A DNA stretch of 64,000 nt, taken from positions 31,697,501-31,761,500 of the forward strand of contig OY754464.1 in NCBI GenBank assembly GCA_963575645.1. The letters run 5' to 3'. The DNA comes from Xanthostigma xanthostigma (lineage: Eukaryota > Arthropoda > Insecta > Raphidioptera > Raphidiidae). The notes under the pieces were generated by a model, which was not told where the DNA came from, did not search any database, and was given only the letters and a program-made list of their open reading frames with translations. A program made the position numbers and the translations under genes. Shown piece by piece: positions 32,811 to 45,281 of the stretch (its first letter is position 1; every line of letters starts with the position of its first letter).

Positions 32811-34419
32811 CCGTTGCCAAATTGACTGGAATTTTTGCTAATCTAGAAAAAGATTTTTAACTCTTAAAGATATTGATTTAAGCACGTTTAAACTCTACAG
32901 AAATTCTAAATTTAAACTTAACACTCCAGTGGGAACATCAAGAGCAATGAAAAAAAAAGACTGTCGATCACATGTCTCGAAGTACATGTTCCTAATCACA
33001 CTAGTATCTCCAACGATAAATCGAATAAAAATTATTATTTATCAACGTACATTTTAAATCTTAAACAAACCTGTATAATCGGTGAGGTCCTCTTTAGGAG
33101 AATTACCCTTTTGAGTTCGCATAAATTTGAAATGTTTGCGTGTTATCAAAACACCTGAATGCATATTGCGTTCCACAGGGCTTCTTTCATTCCAACGAAA
33201 AATAAATAATTGGGTAGCTAAATCGGAATTCATCTTACTTTAGCACACTTTCGAGATATCGGTTTTGTTTTTAGGCACCAAGTATGAAAATTAGAAGAAA
33301 ATAAACAGATGATCAGTGATGATCACATTATACTAATTATACATACCTAATATAAAGCAGAAGTTGGCAACCTTTTTTGGCTTCAGATCAAAATCAACCA
33401 AAATATGACTATTAAGAAGATGGTTCGAGTCAATGGGTATTTTCATCTTAAAACAATCCATTAGTAAATATTAAAGTTAAAACATATATAAACAAAATGT
33501 TAGTCTTATTATTCATATTTTCTCAAAGTATTTGTTTCATGGAATCATGTTAATGTTTTATAATTATTGTACTATTTTTTCGGAAAGTCGGTTACTTGAA
33601 ATTATAATAGTAACCTGCGAGTCTTTAGATGTCGACGCCTGATAATAGTGCTTTAGATTTTTAATTGAAACTGGATTAACCATGACAATTTCTACATTTC
33701 AAGATTAAATTATCGAATTTTTAATTTAAACAAAATTGTTAATTTGTGATAAAGTGTCGTCAATAATTAGGTATAAAAAATATCTTTTGATTTAATAGTA
33801 ATATTATTGCATTTGCGATAATTTATTTTATCTCGCTACCATTTCTGCAGATGATAATTCATCAACTTTATCAAACTAGCATTGAAGTTTTTTTTTCATT
33901 TTATACCTGCATGGTATGTATGCAGTTCAACAAAAGTTAAATTGAGCAAATAAATTCCAATACCTACTTGTTTACAAGGAATTTATTTCAAAATGACTAT
34001 TTATTAGAAAAGTGTATAGGTATAACGACTATACTTAAATAGCTTTCAGAACTGACTTTCTCAAGTGCCTCTCTAAATAAATTAAAAAAATAACTGTGAT
34101 TGTCTGCGAACCCAAATCTCAAGTTTCTTGCAGGTAGTGAATTCTGTGTTCGGTATGCGGGAAAATTAAATGCGCTGTTTTGTATGATCAATGTTAAAAT
34201 TAACGGTACTGTTAAATTTCTGTCCCAAATTAACTTAAATGATATTAAATTTGTTAGAAAGTGTATTTTGCACTGTGGTTTAACGATAAAGACTTATAGG
34301 GCAAAATTAGAAGATTCGAATTCCAGTTCCGACGATGACAGTTCATTTTTTTTTTTTTCGTTTATAAAAAAAACCCGAGAAAGCCTACTAGTTTAGTCAA
34401 TGAGTGCTCATAAGGGGCA
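32811..34419. other. unassigned AT-rich intergenic DNA
   Basis: CAGAAGTTGGCAACCTTTTTTGG at 33357 resembles a hAT terminus (CAGNGGTTGGCAACCTTTTTG type) but no right end was found. A 98-codon frame at 34100-34396 starts with a non-ATG codon and ends in poly-Ser/Asp and poly-Phe; not recognised. No other feature. Confidence 0.4.
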
Positions 34420-35587
34420 TCTAGATGGAAAAGTCGAAAGCAGAACATTTGACTTAGGAACTTTGTTTGGACTAGTTAGGAGATAAACATACTAAAAGTC
34501 CTTGCCCCTCTGAGGTACGCCCGAAGGGGGGGAGCACAAAGAAGGTCCCGTTTTTTGGTTTTTTGCTTTTATCTCGAAAACGGTACGTCGTACGAAATTT
34601 TGTTGTAATACATAATGAAAGCTGATAAAATTCTCTACAACTTTAGCTTTCAGACTTTTTATCTATCTCCAATCTTTGCCTAGCTATGAGCTCCGAAAAA
34701 TGGTCGATTTTCAAAAATGTATTAAATTCTCTGTAGCACATTGTAACAATACGAATTTGTCAAAATCATTTCGTATCGCTCATCCACACTATTAAAAACA
34801 CCCACACACTATTAAAAAATAACATAAGCTTTAACCTATTGAAGGCCCTGGGCACATTAGGATTATGGGGCCTCTATGACCTTAACAGAGCACTATTTTG
34901 TTACAATAGACAAAGAAAATAGATAAACAAGGTTCTAGATTCTAAGTCGAGGAATGTGATATAAAATGCATATATTTAAAAGGATAACGTTCCCAATTTT
35001 AACATGAAGGACACAAAAAAAATAAGTATATGAAAAATAGTTCACTGATGATTTTTGTTTAAAACAGTTTAGGTACTTAGTATACCATTAAACTAGGGGG
35101 TCCCTATCGATCGCGGGGCCCTGAGCACGTGCCAGAGTGCCCAGTGGGAAAGAGGGCCCTGCGTGGAGGTACTCCCAGCTTATGTTATTTTTTAATAGTG
35201 TGTGGGTGTTTTTAATAGTGTGGATGAGCGATACGAAACGATTTTGACAACTTCGTATTGTTACAATGTGCTACAGAGAATTTAACACATTTTTGAAAAT
35301 CGACCATTTTTCGGAGCTCATAGCTAGGCAAAGATTGGAGATAGATAAAAAGTGTGAAAGCTAAAGTTGTAGAGAATTTTATCAGCTTTCATTATGTATT
35401 CCAACAAAATTTCGTACGACGTACCGTTTTCGAGATGAAAGCAAAATACCAAAAAACGGGACCTTCTTTGTGCTCCCCCCCTTCGGGCGTACCTCGGAGG
35501 GGTAAGGACTTTTAGTATGTTTATCTCCTAACTAGTCCAAACAAAGTTCCTAAGTCAAATGTTCTGCTTTCGACTTTTCCATCTAGA
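34420..35587. mobile_element. foldback element with collinear 411-bp arms
   Basis: Arms 34420-34830 and 35177-35587 are exactly the same length and reverse complements with only scattered substitutions (for example CCTCTGAGGTACG against CCTCCGAGGTACG). The outer end is TCTAGATGGAAAAGTCGAAA; the inner end is AACATAAGCT. The 346-bp loop is unlike the arms and GC-richer, with GGGGCCCTGAGCACGTGCC and GGCCCTGGGCAC blocks that recall the hAT-like element at 36740. No target duplication was found. No coding capacity. Confidence 0.9.
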
Positions 35588-36739
35588 ATTATTCGTTGCT
35601 TAAGCTATACTGAATAATCAAAATCCAGATAACACATTATAGTTTAATATTTGCAGGGCAAAGTTTTTCTAACCTTATCATTAACATTTTCAAAGCGTCC
35701 ACTCTTTTGCGGATTTTTAACAATGTTGAAAAATATAAAATCAATTTAAATCTATTTAAAAAGTGACTTATGTGATTTTTCCTTTCTAGTTTAAAAATAG
35801 AACAATAATTTTATTAACAAGGAATGGTTAAGATTTTTTATAATTTTATATGCCAATTTTATCTTTGATGATTTGATTTATTAGTGTCGTCAATCTGAGC
35901 TCAACCAAGAGCGTAGATTAGGGAGGAAGAGGTAAAGGGGGTTATTGTCCTCCTCGGGATCATAATTATAGAAAAATAAATCTGAAAATAATACGAATAC
36001 CTGGCTAAAAAATAAAATTTAGAAATACTTCTTGAAAAAAAAAATGTAAAATTAGTTTGGAAATTCATATATTTTTGCTTGACACCTTCCTTTGTGAGTA
36101 TTCTTGTGTGATATTAATAGAACTTAAAATTATTGATTTTTTTGTCCTCCCCCACCAAAAAAAAATACTACGCCTTTGAGTTCATCAATAATTATAAAAA
36201 TGTATAGGTCTTGTCACCTAAAGAAGTATTACAAAACAAAATTGAAACGATTTTTTGAGCTGGCTTATTCATAACTAAAAATGTACGTTACGATATTATT
36301 CCGGTTGGAATTCATAAACACTGACAGGTCACAGATGTTAAAAATAAAATAGATTGATCACTGTGGCAGCAGAAGTGTTAAAACTTATGTCTAAAATATT
36401 AATAACGCACATTTGTTAGCGACGGAAGTGACGTCACAGTCATATCATGTCCGTTCATCAGCAGTCGTAGTTTTGCAATTTAGTCACTACGATTTTTGTC
36501 ACATCTTTCAACAACGTGTTCCACTGGCATATGATCCAAAAATAATACTGCCGCATGTTGTATATAAAAATAAACTGCACTCTACATAAATAATGTCGTT
36601 AAAATTATAAAAGCACCAGGTACAAAACATGTAAATCACGTTAGAGTAGTGGTTTGGTGCAATAGATACTTCCATATCTTTCATTTTTCATATTTTTCCA
36701 TTTTTAGTACTCACATTTTTTAATTCCATTTAGTGTAAG
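35588..36739. other. unassigned intergenic DNA
   Basis: A weak pair, AGCGTAGATTAGGGAGGA at 35910 and TCCTCCCCCACC...TACTACGC ending about 36174, may be the ends of a ~265-bp decayed element. Nothing else. Confidence 0.35.
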
Positions 36740-37158
36740 CAGGGCCGTAATTAGGTAGGGGCAACAGAGGCACGTGCCCAAAACCCAGGTGGAAGAGGGG
36801 TCCTAGAACGGCCCCAGAAAAATCGAAAAAAGTCGCATCATATTAAAAAAACTGTCATTCAACAACTTTTTGGGAACTTCTCAAAAAATATTAGTCCACC
36901 TCCCTTCTGTCTACTACCGTCCTAACAAATAGTAACTAAAACAAGAACACGATAAATACACGTAAATTTAAAAATTGTTCAGTGGAAACCTGCTAAATGT
37001 TTTTTAGCTCCCTCCAAAAATCTTTTTCCTGTTGTACTACTGGTTAAAACTATTATTTTAGGGAAATAAGTAACTTTATTTAATTCATAAAATTTAGTTT
37101 AGGATGGTCCAGTGATGAGGTTTATCTCATGGCCCTAAAAAAGTTAGTTACGGCCCTG
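36740..37158. mobile_element. probable non-autonomous hAT-like element
   Basis: CAGGGCCGTAATTAG at 36740 and CTTACGGCCCTG-like sequence ending at 37158 (TTAGTTACGGCCCTG) are inverted ends of about 13 bp. The flanking octamers, AGTGTAAG and GGAGTAAC, match at 5 of 8 positions, so the 8-bp duplication is only suggestive. Interior non-coding. Confidence 0.5.
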
Positions 37159-38744
37159 GGAGTAACCTTGTTTAAAAACGCAGTTAGTGGAGTGGATTGG
37201 GAAAAAAAACCTTGAATCCGGTATGTCTCGAATCGAAAAATGTTTCCTACAGAACTGTAGACTCGGGCTCCCCCGACATTTTGGTATAGTTTGTGACAGA
37301 CTGTCGGAGGGGGCGACGGGGGATATGCCGCTTTGAAGTTCCGGAAAACCCGTTTTTTTCCCGTAATTCGGCCATTATTATCGGGGGAAAAAGTTACAAT
37401 AAAAGTTGTAGAGAAAAAGAATCCGCGTAAGCTCGTTCCAGACCGGGTCGGATCAGACAACCCGTTCACGAGGTATCGCCATTTTAGTGCGCGAAATTTT
37501 GAAAAATTAAATGCCAATTTTTAAAAAACCATTGCAGCTAGGAGCTTAATTTTCTTTTTATTGCTAAGGTAGTAAAAACTCCTTCTTGCCCCGGAGGTTG
37601 GACACGGTGGGTCAATAAGAACCGGCAGCAAATATATTTTTTAAATCTCCCATAACTTTGGATCTAATTGACTTATCGACCTAAGCCCGACGTAATTTTT
37701 TTTTTGTTTTTTTATCGTTTTATGTGACAAGTGAAAAATGTTTTTTCCCAAACTCAACTGCTGGTAGGCGAAATAAAGTATTGTTACATTAACTCTCTCT
37801 CTCTCTCTCTCTCATGTAATATTGTCAAAATTACTTTTCCTTAGCTACGCCATTATTATTACTCTAATGTTACTACCAACACTAGATCTCGAATTTAAAA
37901 CTCCAACGTTTCACTTCATCTTGATTACCTTGACTCTCAGTTTGGCTCTTGACTTGAACGAAATTTTGTACACACATTCCACCCATCATCTTGTAAAGAA
38001 GTCTAAACAAAAACACTCAAAAAATTTGCAAAGTTGTTTCAGAATCGAAAGTCAACTCTTCATAGACAGAGTTCTACCGTCAAATTTTTTATCTAACGAA
38101 TACACAGAATTTGTGTGTCTGAATTAGCATTGGAGAGCCTCAATTGTCATTTTTATTCTGTTGTATCATCATGGGATTCTGACCTCATTTCCTGTCATTT
38201 TTGGCTTATCTACTTGTCATTGACTACGTAAATATAATAATTTGATGTTCAAATATTGGACTCAATCATCCTGCTCCAACTTCTTAGACACCTCAACATT
38301 TCAATTTTCGACTGAATAAAAATAAAACTGTGGCTCCTTGTTTGTCTGACTCAGTGCTAACTCACACTGTATACGTAAGTATAATCCGACGGTCGGATCT
38401 GGGACGATTTATCAAGAACAAAGTAGGCCAGGGAGGGTCAATCCTAGAAAATTTATGTTCTCGATAATAATGAATTACTTACTAATTATTGCTGAAGGAT
38501 TTATATAAACATTGCTCAACTTAATTAGGGGATCAAATAGAAAATTTCGAAATTTTTGTGATTTTCAAATCGCTGTATTATTGCGAAAAATGATCGGATT
38601 TTAAAAACTACAGCTTTTTTTAAAGCTCCTACTTTCTAGTTTTTGTTATCTCTCTAGCACATAGGTAAAATGAATTAAGCCTATAAGAATGAATGTTTAA
38701 TGAGTTTTAATACTGATGGATTCGGACATTTTGTAACATAATAT
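37159..38744. other. unassigned DNA with a GC-richer repeat-like segment and a CT microsatellite
   Basis: 37159-37640 is noticeably GC-richer than its surroundings and holds a 131-codon minus frame (37122-37517) overlapping the end of the hAT-like element. It has no recognisable domain and I take it as part of a repeat. From 37640 to 38744 it is AT-rich with a 101-codon frame lacking an ATG start (37822-38127) that I do not recognise. Confidence 0.4.
37793..37813 (+). repeat. (CT)n microsatellite
   Basis: Uninterrupted CT dinucleotides, about ten repeats. The opposite strand is (GA)n, a possible GAGA-factor type site, but no promoter is apparent nearby. Confidence 0.9.
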
Positions 38745-39134
38745 TGCTGGGTTGCAGAAAGCAATGCAAAAAAATCTAGGTTGACAATGATTTTATATTT
38801 TGACCACATATTTTTTCATGCGAAAAGCATTATAGAATTTTAAATCGATCTTGCTTCAAAAATAATCGATTGAAATGATTTTTTTTTAACTGTGTATACA
38901 CAATTTTTTTTATGAATTACCCTTCGAAACAACATTTTCCTAAACATTTTGTTCAAAATTTAGCTTGGAAGCGATTTTTTTCCATACAGATCAGTAATTT
39001 TTTTCCGTCAGTGCCTAACAATGAGTTTGACAACGACATCAGAATGTTTTTGTATCGCTAAACAACTGGAATAACGATCACAAATCGGTAACTGTCAAAT
39101 CCGAATTTCTGATAATTCGTTCTGCAACCCAGCA
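38745..39134. mobile_element. MITE with 15-bp terminal inverted repeats
   Basis: TGCTGGGTTGCAGAA at 38745 is matched by TTCTGCAACCCAGCA ending at 39134. The 390-bp interior is non-coding and AT-rich. No convincing target duplication (flanks AACATAATAT and TGTGTTAACT), so superfamily unassigned. Confidence 0.65.
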
Positions 39135-41814
39135 TGTGTTAACTGTTAACTAATAATATTGATTCAACCTTGTTTTTTTAGTAGAATCGTCCACATCGGT
39201 CCACATCGTAATTGCACCTAGCGTACGGCAGTAACAAGGATTCAAATACAGTACCTTTAGAATAAATGGAGTTATCGGTTCTTTTGATTCGAATAATTGC
39301 CACCGAATACCGCTAGGTACTTGTATGCTAAATTTTGACGATTATACTTAGCCAACAACGTTCCCCGAGACAGCGACGCTACGTCGTATCTCGCTGATAA
39401 TAGTAGGTATGTTCCAAGCTTCCAGAGAACAGACACATGCGCAGTAGTTAAAACGAAACTGTATCGGTTTTGGAACACATTTTAGCTACCTGCGCATGAC
39501 GGTGACGGTTTCGTGTCCGTTTTCTGGCTGCTTTGAACATACCTAATGACTAGTAATCCTCCAAAGTAATCGGGTAACAAATAAATAAGGCAGTAAAATG
39601 AAGATGATTTGACCCTAAACATTTCCACAAAATTGCAAAATGTTGCAAATTTGAGGGAATATTTATGACACACAATCTGTCAAAATTGTACCTTCGTGCA
39701 ATGACTAGAACTTGTTAAAAAAACGTTAAAAATGAAATAAAAAACTGTTTAATCAATTTTTTTGCTTGTATCTTCAGAACAGTTAGAAATAGCTACATTT
39801 TTTACTGATAATATTAAGGCATTATGATTCGCGAAAAAGTCTTTAAAAATAATTCCCCACCTATTGTAAAAAAATAATAACAAATAGTAGATAAATTGAA
39901 AATTTTCGCGGCTAAAAAAGTGTCTAAAAACGTGAAACATTTAAAAATACGAAAAATTATCAATTAATGGAATTTTTCTATTTTTTTATCGATATTTAGA
40001 AATCGGGCCAAAACTGTTTCCTTATCCGCTTCAAGTTCTTCTTGGAAACTGAGTTCGTCATTTCACTGACCTATAAAGCCTTTTCATTACGATCAGTCGT
40101 GCTTTTGATTTTTTTCGAGTAACGGTTACTGTAGGGTACTACCGATAATTAAAATGTTGAAAGCAGCTTTAAGGAGCTATGGGATCTTAGTATCCGAAGT
40201 CGTATTTTTTAAGAACAAATCGTTTATTTTGGTGATGTTAACTTAACTAAAGATACTAAGTTAAATGCGCCATCGCATTTTTACCCCATCCAATTTTCCG
40301 AAAAAGCTAAAGCCACGTCGTGACACGAGTCACGATAGCGTGACGTGCAAAATTTTACGCTCATCTTACATCTTTAATAGGTAGGTATATTATTATAAGT
40401 TCCGCTTTTAACTTGAACAAAAACATTCTATTGCTGTCTGTTATTTGTGCTAAAAATCTAATTTAAATGCTAAATCTGCTTGTTAACAAACTAATTAAAT
40501 AACTTTTAAATGAATCTGGAATCAGCGACGCGTTCTCGTATTATTAGCTATTCTTGTAATTGGTACAAAGCTATGCACAACTCACCGTTCGTATATAATA
40601 TCTAGGCTTGCAAGACAAAGGAGATTATGTTAAAATTTTGATATTTTCTTTGACTTTTAAATTATTTTCTATGTTACGCAATCAAAATACGTTATATGCG
40701 TTCGCTGCAGTTTACAATAGCTGTTTTTAAACTTTTCTTTCTTATCTATAAATATGATAAAACTGTAAACTGTACGTATCTACATTGAACATATTTGCGA
40801 AAAAAGTAATTGAGGTGATGGAAGATCAATGATAGAATCCATTATAAGAACTTTTGTCTGTCTGTTTGTGCACGCATTGCGTAAAAACTACTGGCCTATA
40901 ATTCGGATGAAGGTTTCAGAAAAACATAGGACTCAACTTGAAGTAACATTCAGTTTTTACAGTTTTCAAAATTTAATATCCAAAAGGATTAAAAGGAAGT
41001 GTAGGTTTTTTTGAGATATTAAACACCCAAAACAAATCGCTGATAGAAAATTGGGACAGTTTTTTGCGAAATTCAACTCGTAAGGGGCTCCAAAGGGGGT
41101 CTAAGTTTTTTGACACAATCAACTCCCAGGTCAAACCACTGAAACTAGAAACTTGAAATTTGACACCAGGTTGTTTTTGTAGACAGGATTTTTATCACTA
41201 AAGTGTGTTTTTAAAAAAAGGTGAAAATGGTGGTCTGGTCGCATTTCGTTTCCAACGCGGATGAATTAGTCGCAGGCAACAACTATTGTTAATAATATAT
41301 TACATAGTAGGTGTCAGACAGACAGGTAAACAGGTAAAGATTAGTTCTATGTATCTACATTTGTTACATAAGACTATCGTGGTAAAAACAATCTCATCTT
41401 TATCTCTCAAAATAATATAAAATTTGTGTGATTCATTCAAGCAAAAGAACGCAGCAAGTGTGTAACGTATGTATTAATTAATAATGAGTTCGAGAAACGA
41501 GCGAAGCAAGTGATTAAAATATCAACTCGACTGAACTAACGATATGAATTTATTTAAGACTATAGAAGGTATATATAATCGTAGGCAAAAGTATACCAAT
41601 ATAACCGAATATTATAAAATATAGTAGCAACAACATCAAACAGTATGAAAAATTATTTTTCTGTACAATGTATTAGACTGGAACACAATATGTATAGTAC
41701 ATAAGTATACGTATGAGTGAGTAACTAGCATCGAAGTAATTACATATTTCAATTTCATTGGTTAGTTGCAAAAACTTGTCGGTAGTTATGATAATAAAAT
41801 AAAAAACAAAATTA
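39135..41814. other. unassigned AT-rich intergenic DNA
   Basis: Small inverted motifs (GACACGAGTCACGATAGCGTGACGTG) at about 40321-40350. 40800-41350 has the loose look of an old Helitron-like repeat (GTCTGTCTGTTTGTGCACGC, AAACTACTGGCC) without ends. No gene. Confidence 0.4.
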
Positions 41815-42345
41815 AAAATTTTGAAAAAACCCATGACGAATGTAAACGTTGTAATTGAAAAAGGATTAAATAAAACTTTAAAACCCTCAGCTAAAGCTAG
41901 GTTTATATGAGAGGCGTTCAACGCGCGTTAGCCCAACGCGCGTTTACAATTTCTATATAATTGTATATAACTGTTTATATGATATAAACAGTTATATACA
42001 ATTGTATAGAAATTGTAAACGCGCGTTAGGCTAACGCGCGTTGAACGCCTCTCATATAAACCTAGCCTAAAAGGAGGTAAGTTACTAAAGAAAATCCGTC
42101 GGGAACTGCCATTCGCTGCCCTGAAACGAACCAAAATATTGCAAATTTAGAGTATGTGAGTGATTGAAGTCGCGTTGGGTACATAAATAATATTGCAGTC
42201 TTCAATTGATATTTTCCTATTTTTAATTCAGGGCAGCGAATGGCAGCCCTCATCGGATTTTTTTTGGTTACTTACCTCCTTTTAGTCGGGGCGTTATTTA
42301 ATCCTTTCTCAATTACCACGTTTACATCCGTAGCGGGTTTTTTGC
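41815..42345. mobile_element. foldback element interrupted by a palindromic MITE
   Basis: Outer arms: AAAAAACCCATGACGAATGTAAACG with GGATTAAATAAAAC (left, 41815-41890), continuing after the insertion with AAAAGGAGGTAAGTTACT and GCCATTCGCTGCCCTGAA (to 42124), face the inverse series TTCAGGGCAGCGAATGGC (42228) to CGTTTACATCCG (about 42345). The loop is about 100 bp. The left arm is split by a 171-bp palindrome; the unsplit right arm shows the pre-insertion sequence. Confidence 0.8.
41896..42066. mobile_element. 171-bp near-perfect palindromic MITE with 5-bp target duplication
   Basis: Arms of 85 bp around a single G at 41981, with two mismatches I can find. Ends GCTAGGTTTATATGAGAGGC; inner blocks AACGCGCGTTAGCC and ACGCGCGTTTAC give it a GC-rich core unlike the surroundings. 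CTAAA is repeated on each side (41891-41895 and 42067-42071), and comparison with the intact opposite arm of the host foldback shows one CTAAA before insertion. Confidence 0.85.
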
Positions 42346-42740
42346 AAAATATTTAATAATGTTCTTTATTAATTTATTTTAAACTTTTTAGAGATTTCTT
42401 GCAAAATATTATTGCATTTATACTTCTTCAGGCGCGTTGGGAGTCAAATTTTCATTGTAACAAATAACCTCTCACTCTAAAAATCTTCTTCGTTCCGTCG
42501 TGAGTAAAATTGTTTAAAAACTCTATCCCCCATGAGTGCGCTGTTGTCAAATGTGAACGCGCATTTTATAAAATATTCTGTTTATTTGATACCTTTCAGC
42601 AATAATTAATTTTTTCTCGTGATTTTCAACGGTGACAGTAGATAAAACTTTGAACAAAGTTTCTTAGTTATGTTTTAAAAATTTTTCTCGGCGGCATTAC
42701 CATTAGCCCGGTCATATTTTACACTAAAAATCGCTAATCT

Positions 42741-45281
42741 TGCAAACTAACATGTAGTTCTGATTTTTTAATATGTTGTTAGGACCACTACCAGTAGCGT
42801 ATATCCAAGTTTGCAGCTTCGAAAGACCTGTGCTAACTTTGCAGCACTCAAAAAACTGCGAAATTTTCGCACTTTTTTTGGTATTCTCAATATAGGTCTT
42901 AAACTATGCATTTTTTTATAAAATATTTTTTATACGTTTTTAAGTAGACTAAAATTGCTACAATTTGAGACCAGAACCAGCTCTGTAGGTTCAATACTTA
43001 CCGAGATACAGCTTTCCAAAAATTGACCAGTTTTTTCAAAAAAGTGAAATTTTAAGATTTGGTCAAATTTTTACCCCGATATCGGGGAAAATACTCATTT
43101 TAAGGGTAATATCATAGGAACATATATTGTAGCAAATGTAATTAGCTTTAATTTAAGCAGAGAACGATGTCTGTAGGCCATATAGTTTACTCACAAATTT
43201 TAAAAATCCAAAAAATGAGAAAACTGCATTTTCACAAATTAAATTTAATACCTAGTAATCGTTATGTAAATCCATTCAGTGATTTTAATGTGGTTGAGTA
43301 ACAAAATTGAAAAACATAGTAGCATAAACGAGTAACATAATAAAAAAAATAACATAATTGATAACATCATAAAAAATTATGCAGCTTTTGACAAAATACC
43401 GTCGTATTTCAGCCATTTTGTAAAAAATATTTACAAATTATATTCATAAACCTTCCTCATTTATCGCTCTTTCTATTACCGAAAACAATTTCAAAATCCG
43501 GTGCGTGGTTTAGTAGAAGAGAGCGGAGAAAAAGACAGAGACTTTGTTTTTAACTATGCAGTCTTTGACAAAATACCGTCGTATTTCAGCCATTTTGAAA
43601 AAATATTCACAAATTGTATACAGAAACCTTCCTCGTATATTTTTCTTTCTATTAGCGAAAACCATTTCAAGATCCGGTGCGTGGTTTAGAAGAAATGAGC
43701 GGAGAAAAAGACAAAGATAGGCAGAGACTCTGTTTATAACTATGCAGTCTTTGCTAAAATTCCGTCGTAGTTCAGGTATTTTGTAAAAAATATTTATAAA
43801 TTATATACAGAAACTTTCCTTGTTTATCGCTCTTCCGACTACCGAAAAGCATTTCAAGATTCAGTGCATGGCTTAGAAGAAGTGAGCTGAGAAAAAGACA
43901 AAGACAGACAGAGGCTCTATTTTTAACTATGCAGTCTGAGCTAAAACACTGTCGTAGTTCAGGCATTTTGTAAAAACTATTTACAAATTATATACAGAAA
44001 CCTTCCTTGCTTATCGCTCTTTCTATTACCGAAAACCATTTTAAGATCCGGCGCATAGTTTAGAAGAACACCGACGGTGTTTTGTCAAAGACTGCATAGT
44101 TAAAAACAGTCTCTGTCTGTCTTTGTCTTTTTCTCCGAACACTTCTTCTAAACCATGTGCCGGATCTAAAAATGGTTTTCGGTAGTAGAAAGAGCAATAA
44201 ACGAGGAAAGTTTCTGTATATAATTTATAAATATTTTTTACAACCTGAACTACGACGGAATTTTAGCAAAGACTGCATAGTTATAAACAGAGTCTCTGCC
44301 TATCTTTGTCTTTTTCTCCGCTCATTTCTTCTAAACCACGCACCGGATCTTGAAATGGTTTTCGCTAATAGAAAGAAAAATATACGAGGAAGGTTTCTGT
44401 ATACAATTTGTGAATATTTTTTCAAAATGGCTGAAATACGACGGTATTTTGTCAAAGACTGCATAGTTAAAAACAAAGTCTCTGTCTTTTTCTCCGCTCT
44501 CTTCTACTAAACCACGCACCGGATTTTGAAATTGTTTTCGGTAATAGAAAGAGCGATAAATGAGGAAGGTTTATGAATATAATTTGTAAATATTTTTTAC
44601 AAAATGGCTGAAATACGACGGTATTTTGTCAAAAGCTGCATAATTTTTTTATGATGTTATCAATTATGTTATTTTTTTTATTATGTTACTCGTTTATGCT
44701 ACTATGTTTTTCAATTTTGTTACTCAACCACATTAAAATCACTGAATGGATTTACATAACGATTACTAGGTATTAAATTTAATTTGTGAAAATGCAGTTT
44801 TCTCATTTTTTGGTTTTTTAAAATTTGTGAGTAAACTATATGGCCTACAGACATCGTTCTCTGCTTAAATTAAAGCTAATTACATTTGCTACAATATATG
44901 TTCCTATGATATTACCCTTAAAATGAGTATTTTCCCCGATATCGGGGTAAAAATTTGACCAAATCTTAAAATTTCACTTTTTTGAAAAAACTGGTCAATT
45001 TTTGGAAAGCTGTATCTCGGTAAGTATTGAACCTACAGAGCTGGTTCTGGTCTCAAATTGTAGCAATTTTAGTCTACTTAAAAACGTATAAAAATATTTT
45101 ATAAAAAAATGCATAGTTTAAGACCTATATTGAGAATACCAAAAAAAGTGCGAAAATTTCGCAGTTTTTTGAGTGCTGCAAAGTTAGCACAGGTCTTTCG
45201 TAGCTGCAAACTTGGATATAAGCTACTGGTAGTGGTCCTAACAACATATTAAAAAATCAGAACTACATGTTAGTTTGCGAG
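42741..45281. mobile_element. giant foldback element, 1.2-kb arms containing tandem repeats
   Basis: Arms 42741-43953 and 44074-45281 are inverted copies of high identity: GCAAACTAACATGTAGTTCTG, CCACTACCAGTAGC, CCCCGATATCGGGG, CTGTAGGCCATATAG and GATTTTAATGTGGTTGAG all have mirror partners. The inner ~570 bp of each arm is a tandem array of a ~185-bp unit. The loop (about 43954-44073) is one further unit in + orientation. Structure and scale match the Foldback (FB) class known from Drosophila, whose long inverted ends also carry tandem repeats; homology to FB is not shown. Weaker pairing (GCCCGGTCATAT with ATATGACTGGCC) extends to about 42705 and 45310. No transposase. Confidence 0.9.
43388..44635. 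repeat. inverted arrays of a ~185-bp unit
   Basis: The landmark TTTGACAAAATACCGTCG or a variant begins + units at 43388, 43564, 43750 and 43935 (periods 176, 186, 185), and minus units at 44635, 44458, 44272 and 44092. Each unit also holds CAGCCATTTTGTAAAAAATA, CAGAAACCTTCCTCG, ATCCGGTGCGTGGTTTAG and GGAGAAAAAGACAAAGACAG. Mirror pairs share private variants (for example TTTGCTAAAATTCCGTCG at 43750 and 44272), so the arms were copied as wholes after the units diverged. The 117-codon frame over the right arm is an artefact of the repeat. Confidence 0.9.

Noticed and set aside
33357-33800. hAT element starting CAGAAGTTGGCAACC
   Set aside because: Only one terminus-like sequence was found; no partner or target duplication.
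37122-37517. 131-codon minus-strand open frame
   Set aside because: Longest frame in the track, but it overlaps the end of a hAT-like element and a GC-rich repeat-like segment, has no recognisable domain and no conserved start. Kept only as a note.
44157-44510. 117-codon frame with internal repeats
   Set aside because: It is the 185-bp tandem unit read in frame. Mirror peptides occur in the opposite arm.
42741-45281. CRISPR-like array
   Set aside because: Repeats are 176-186 bp without short spacers, in inverted orientation and in an insect genome. No CRISPR signature anywhere in the window.
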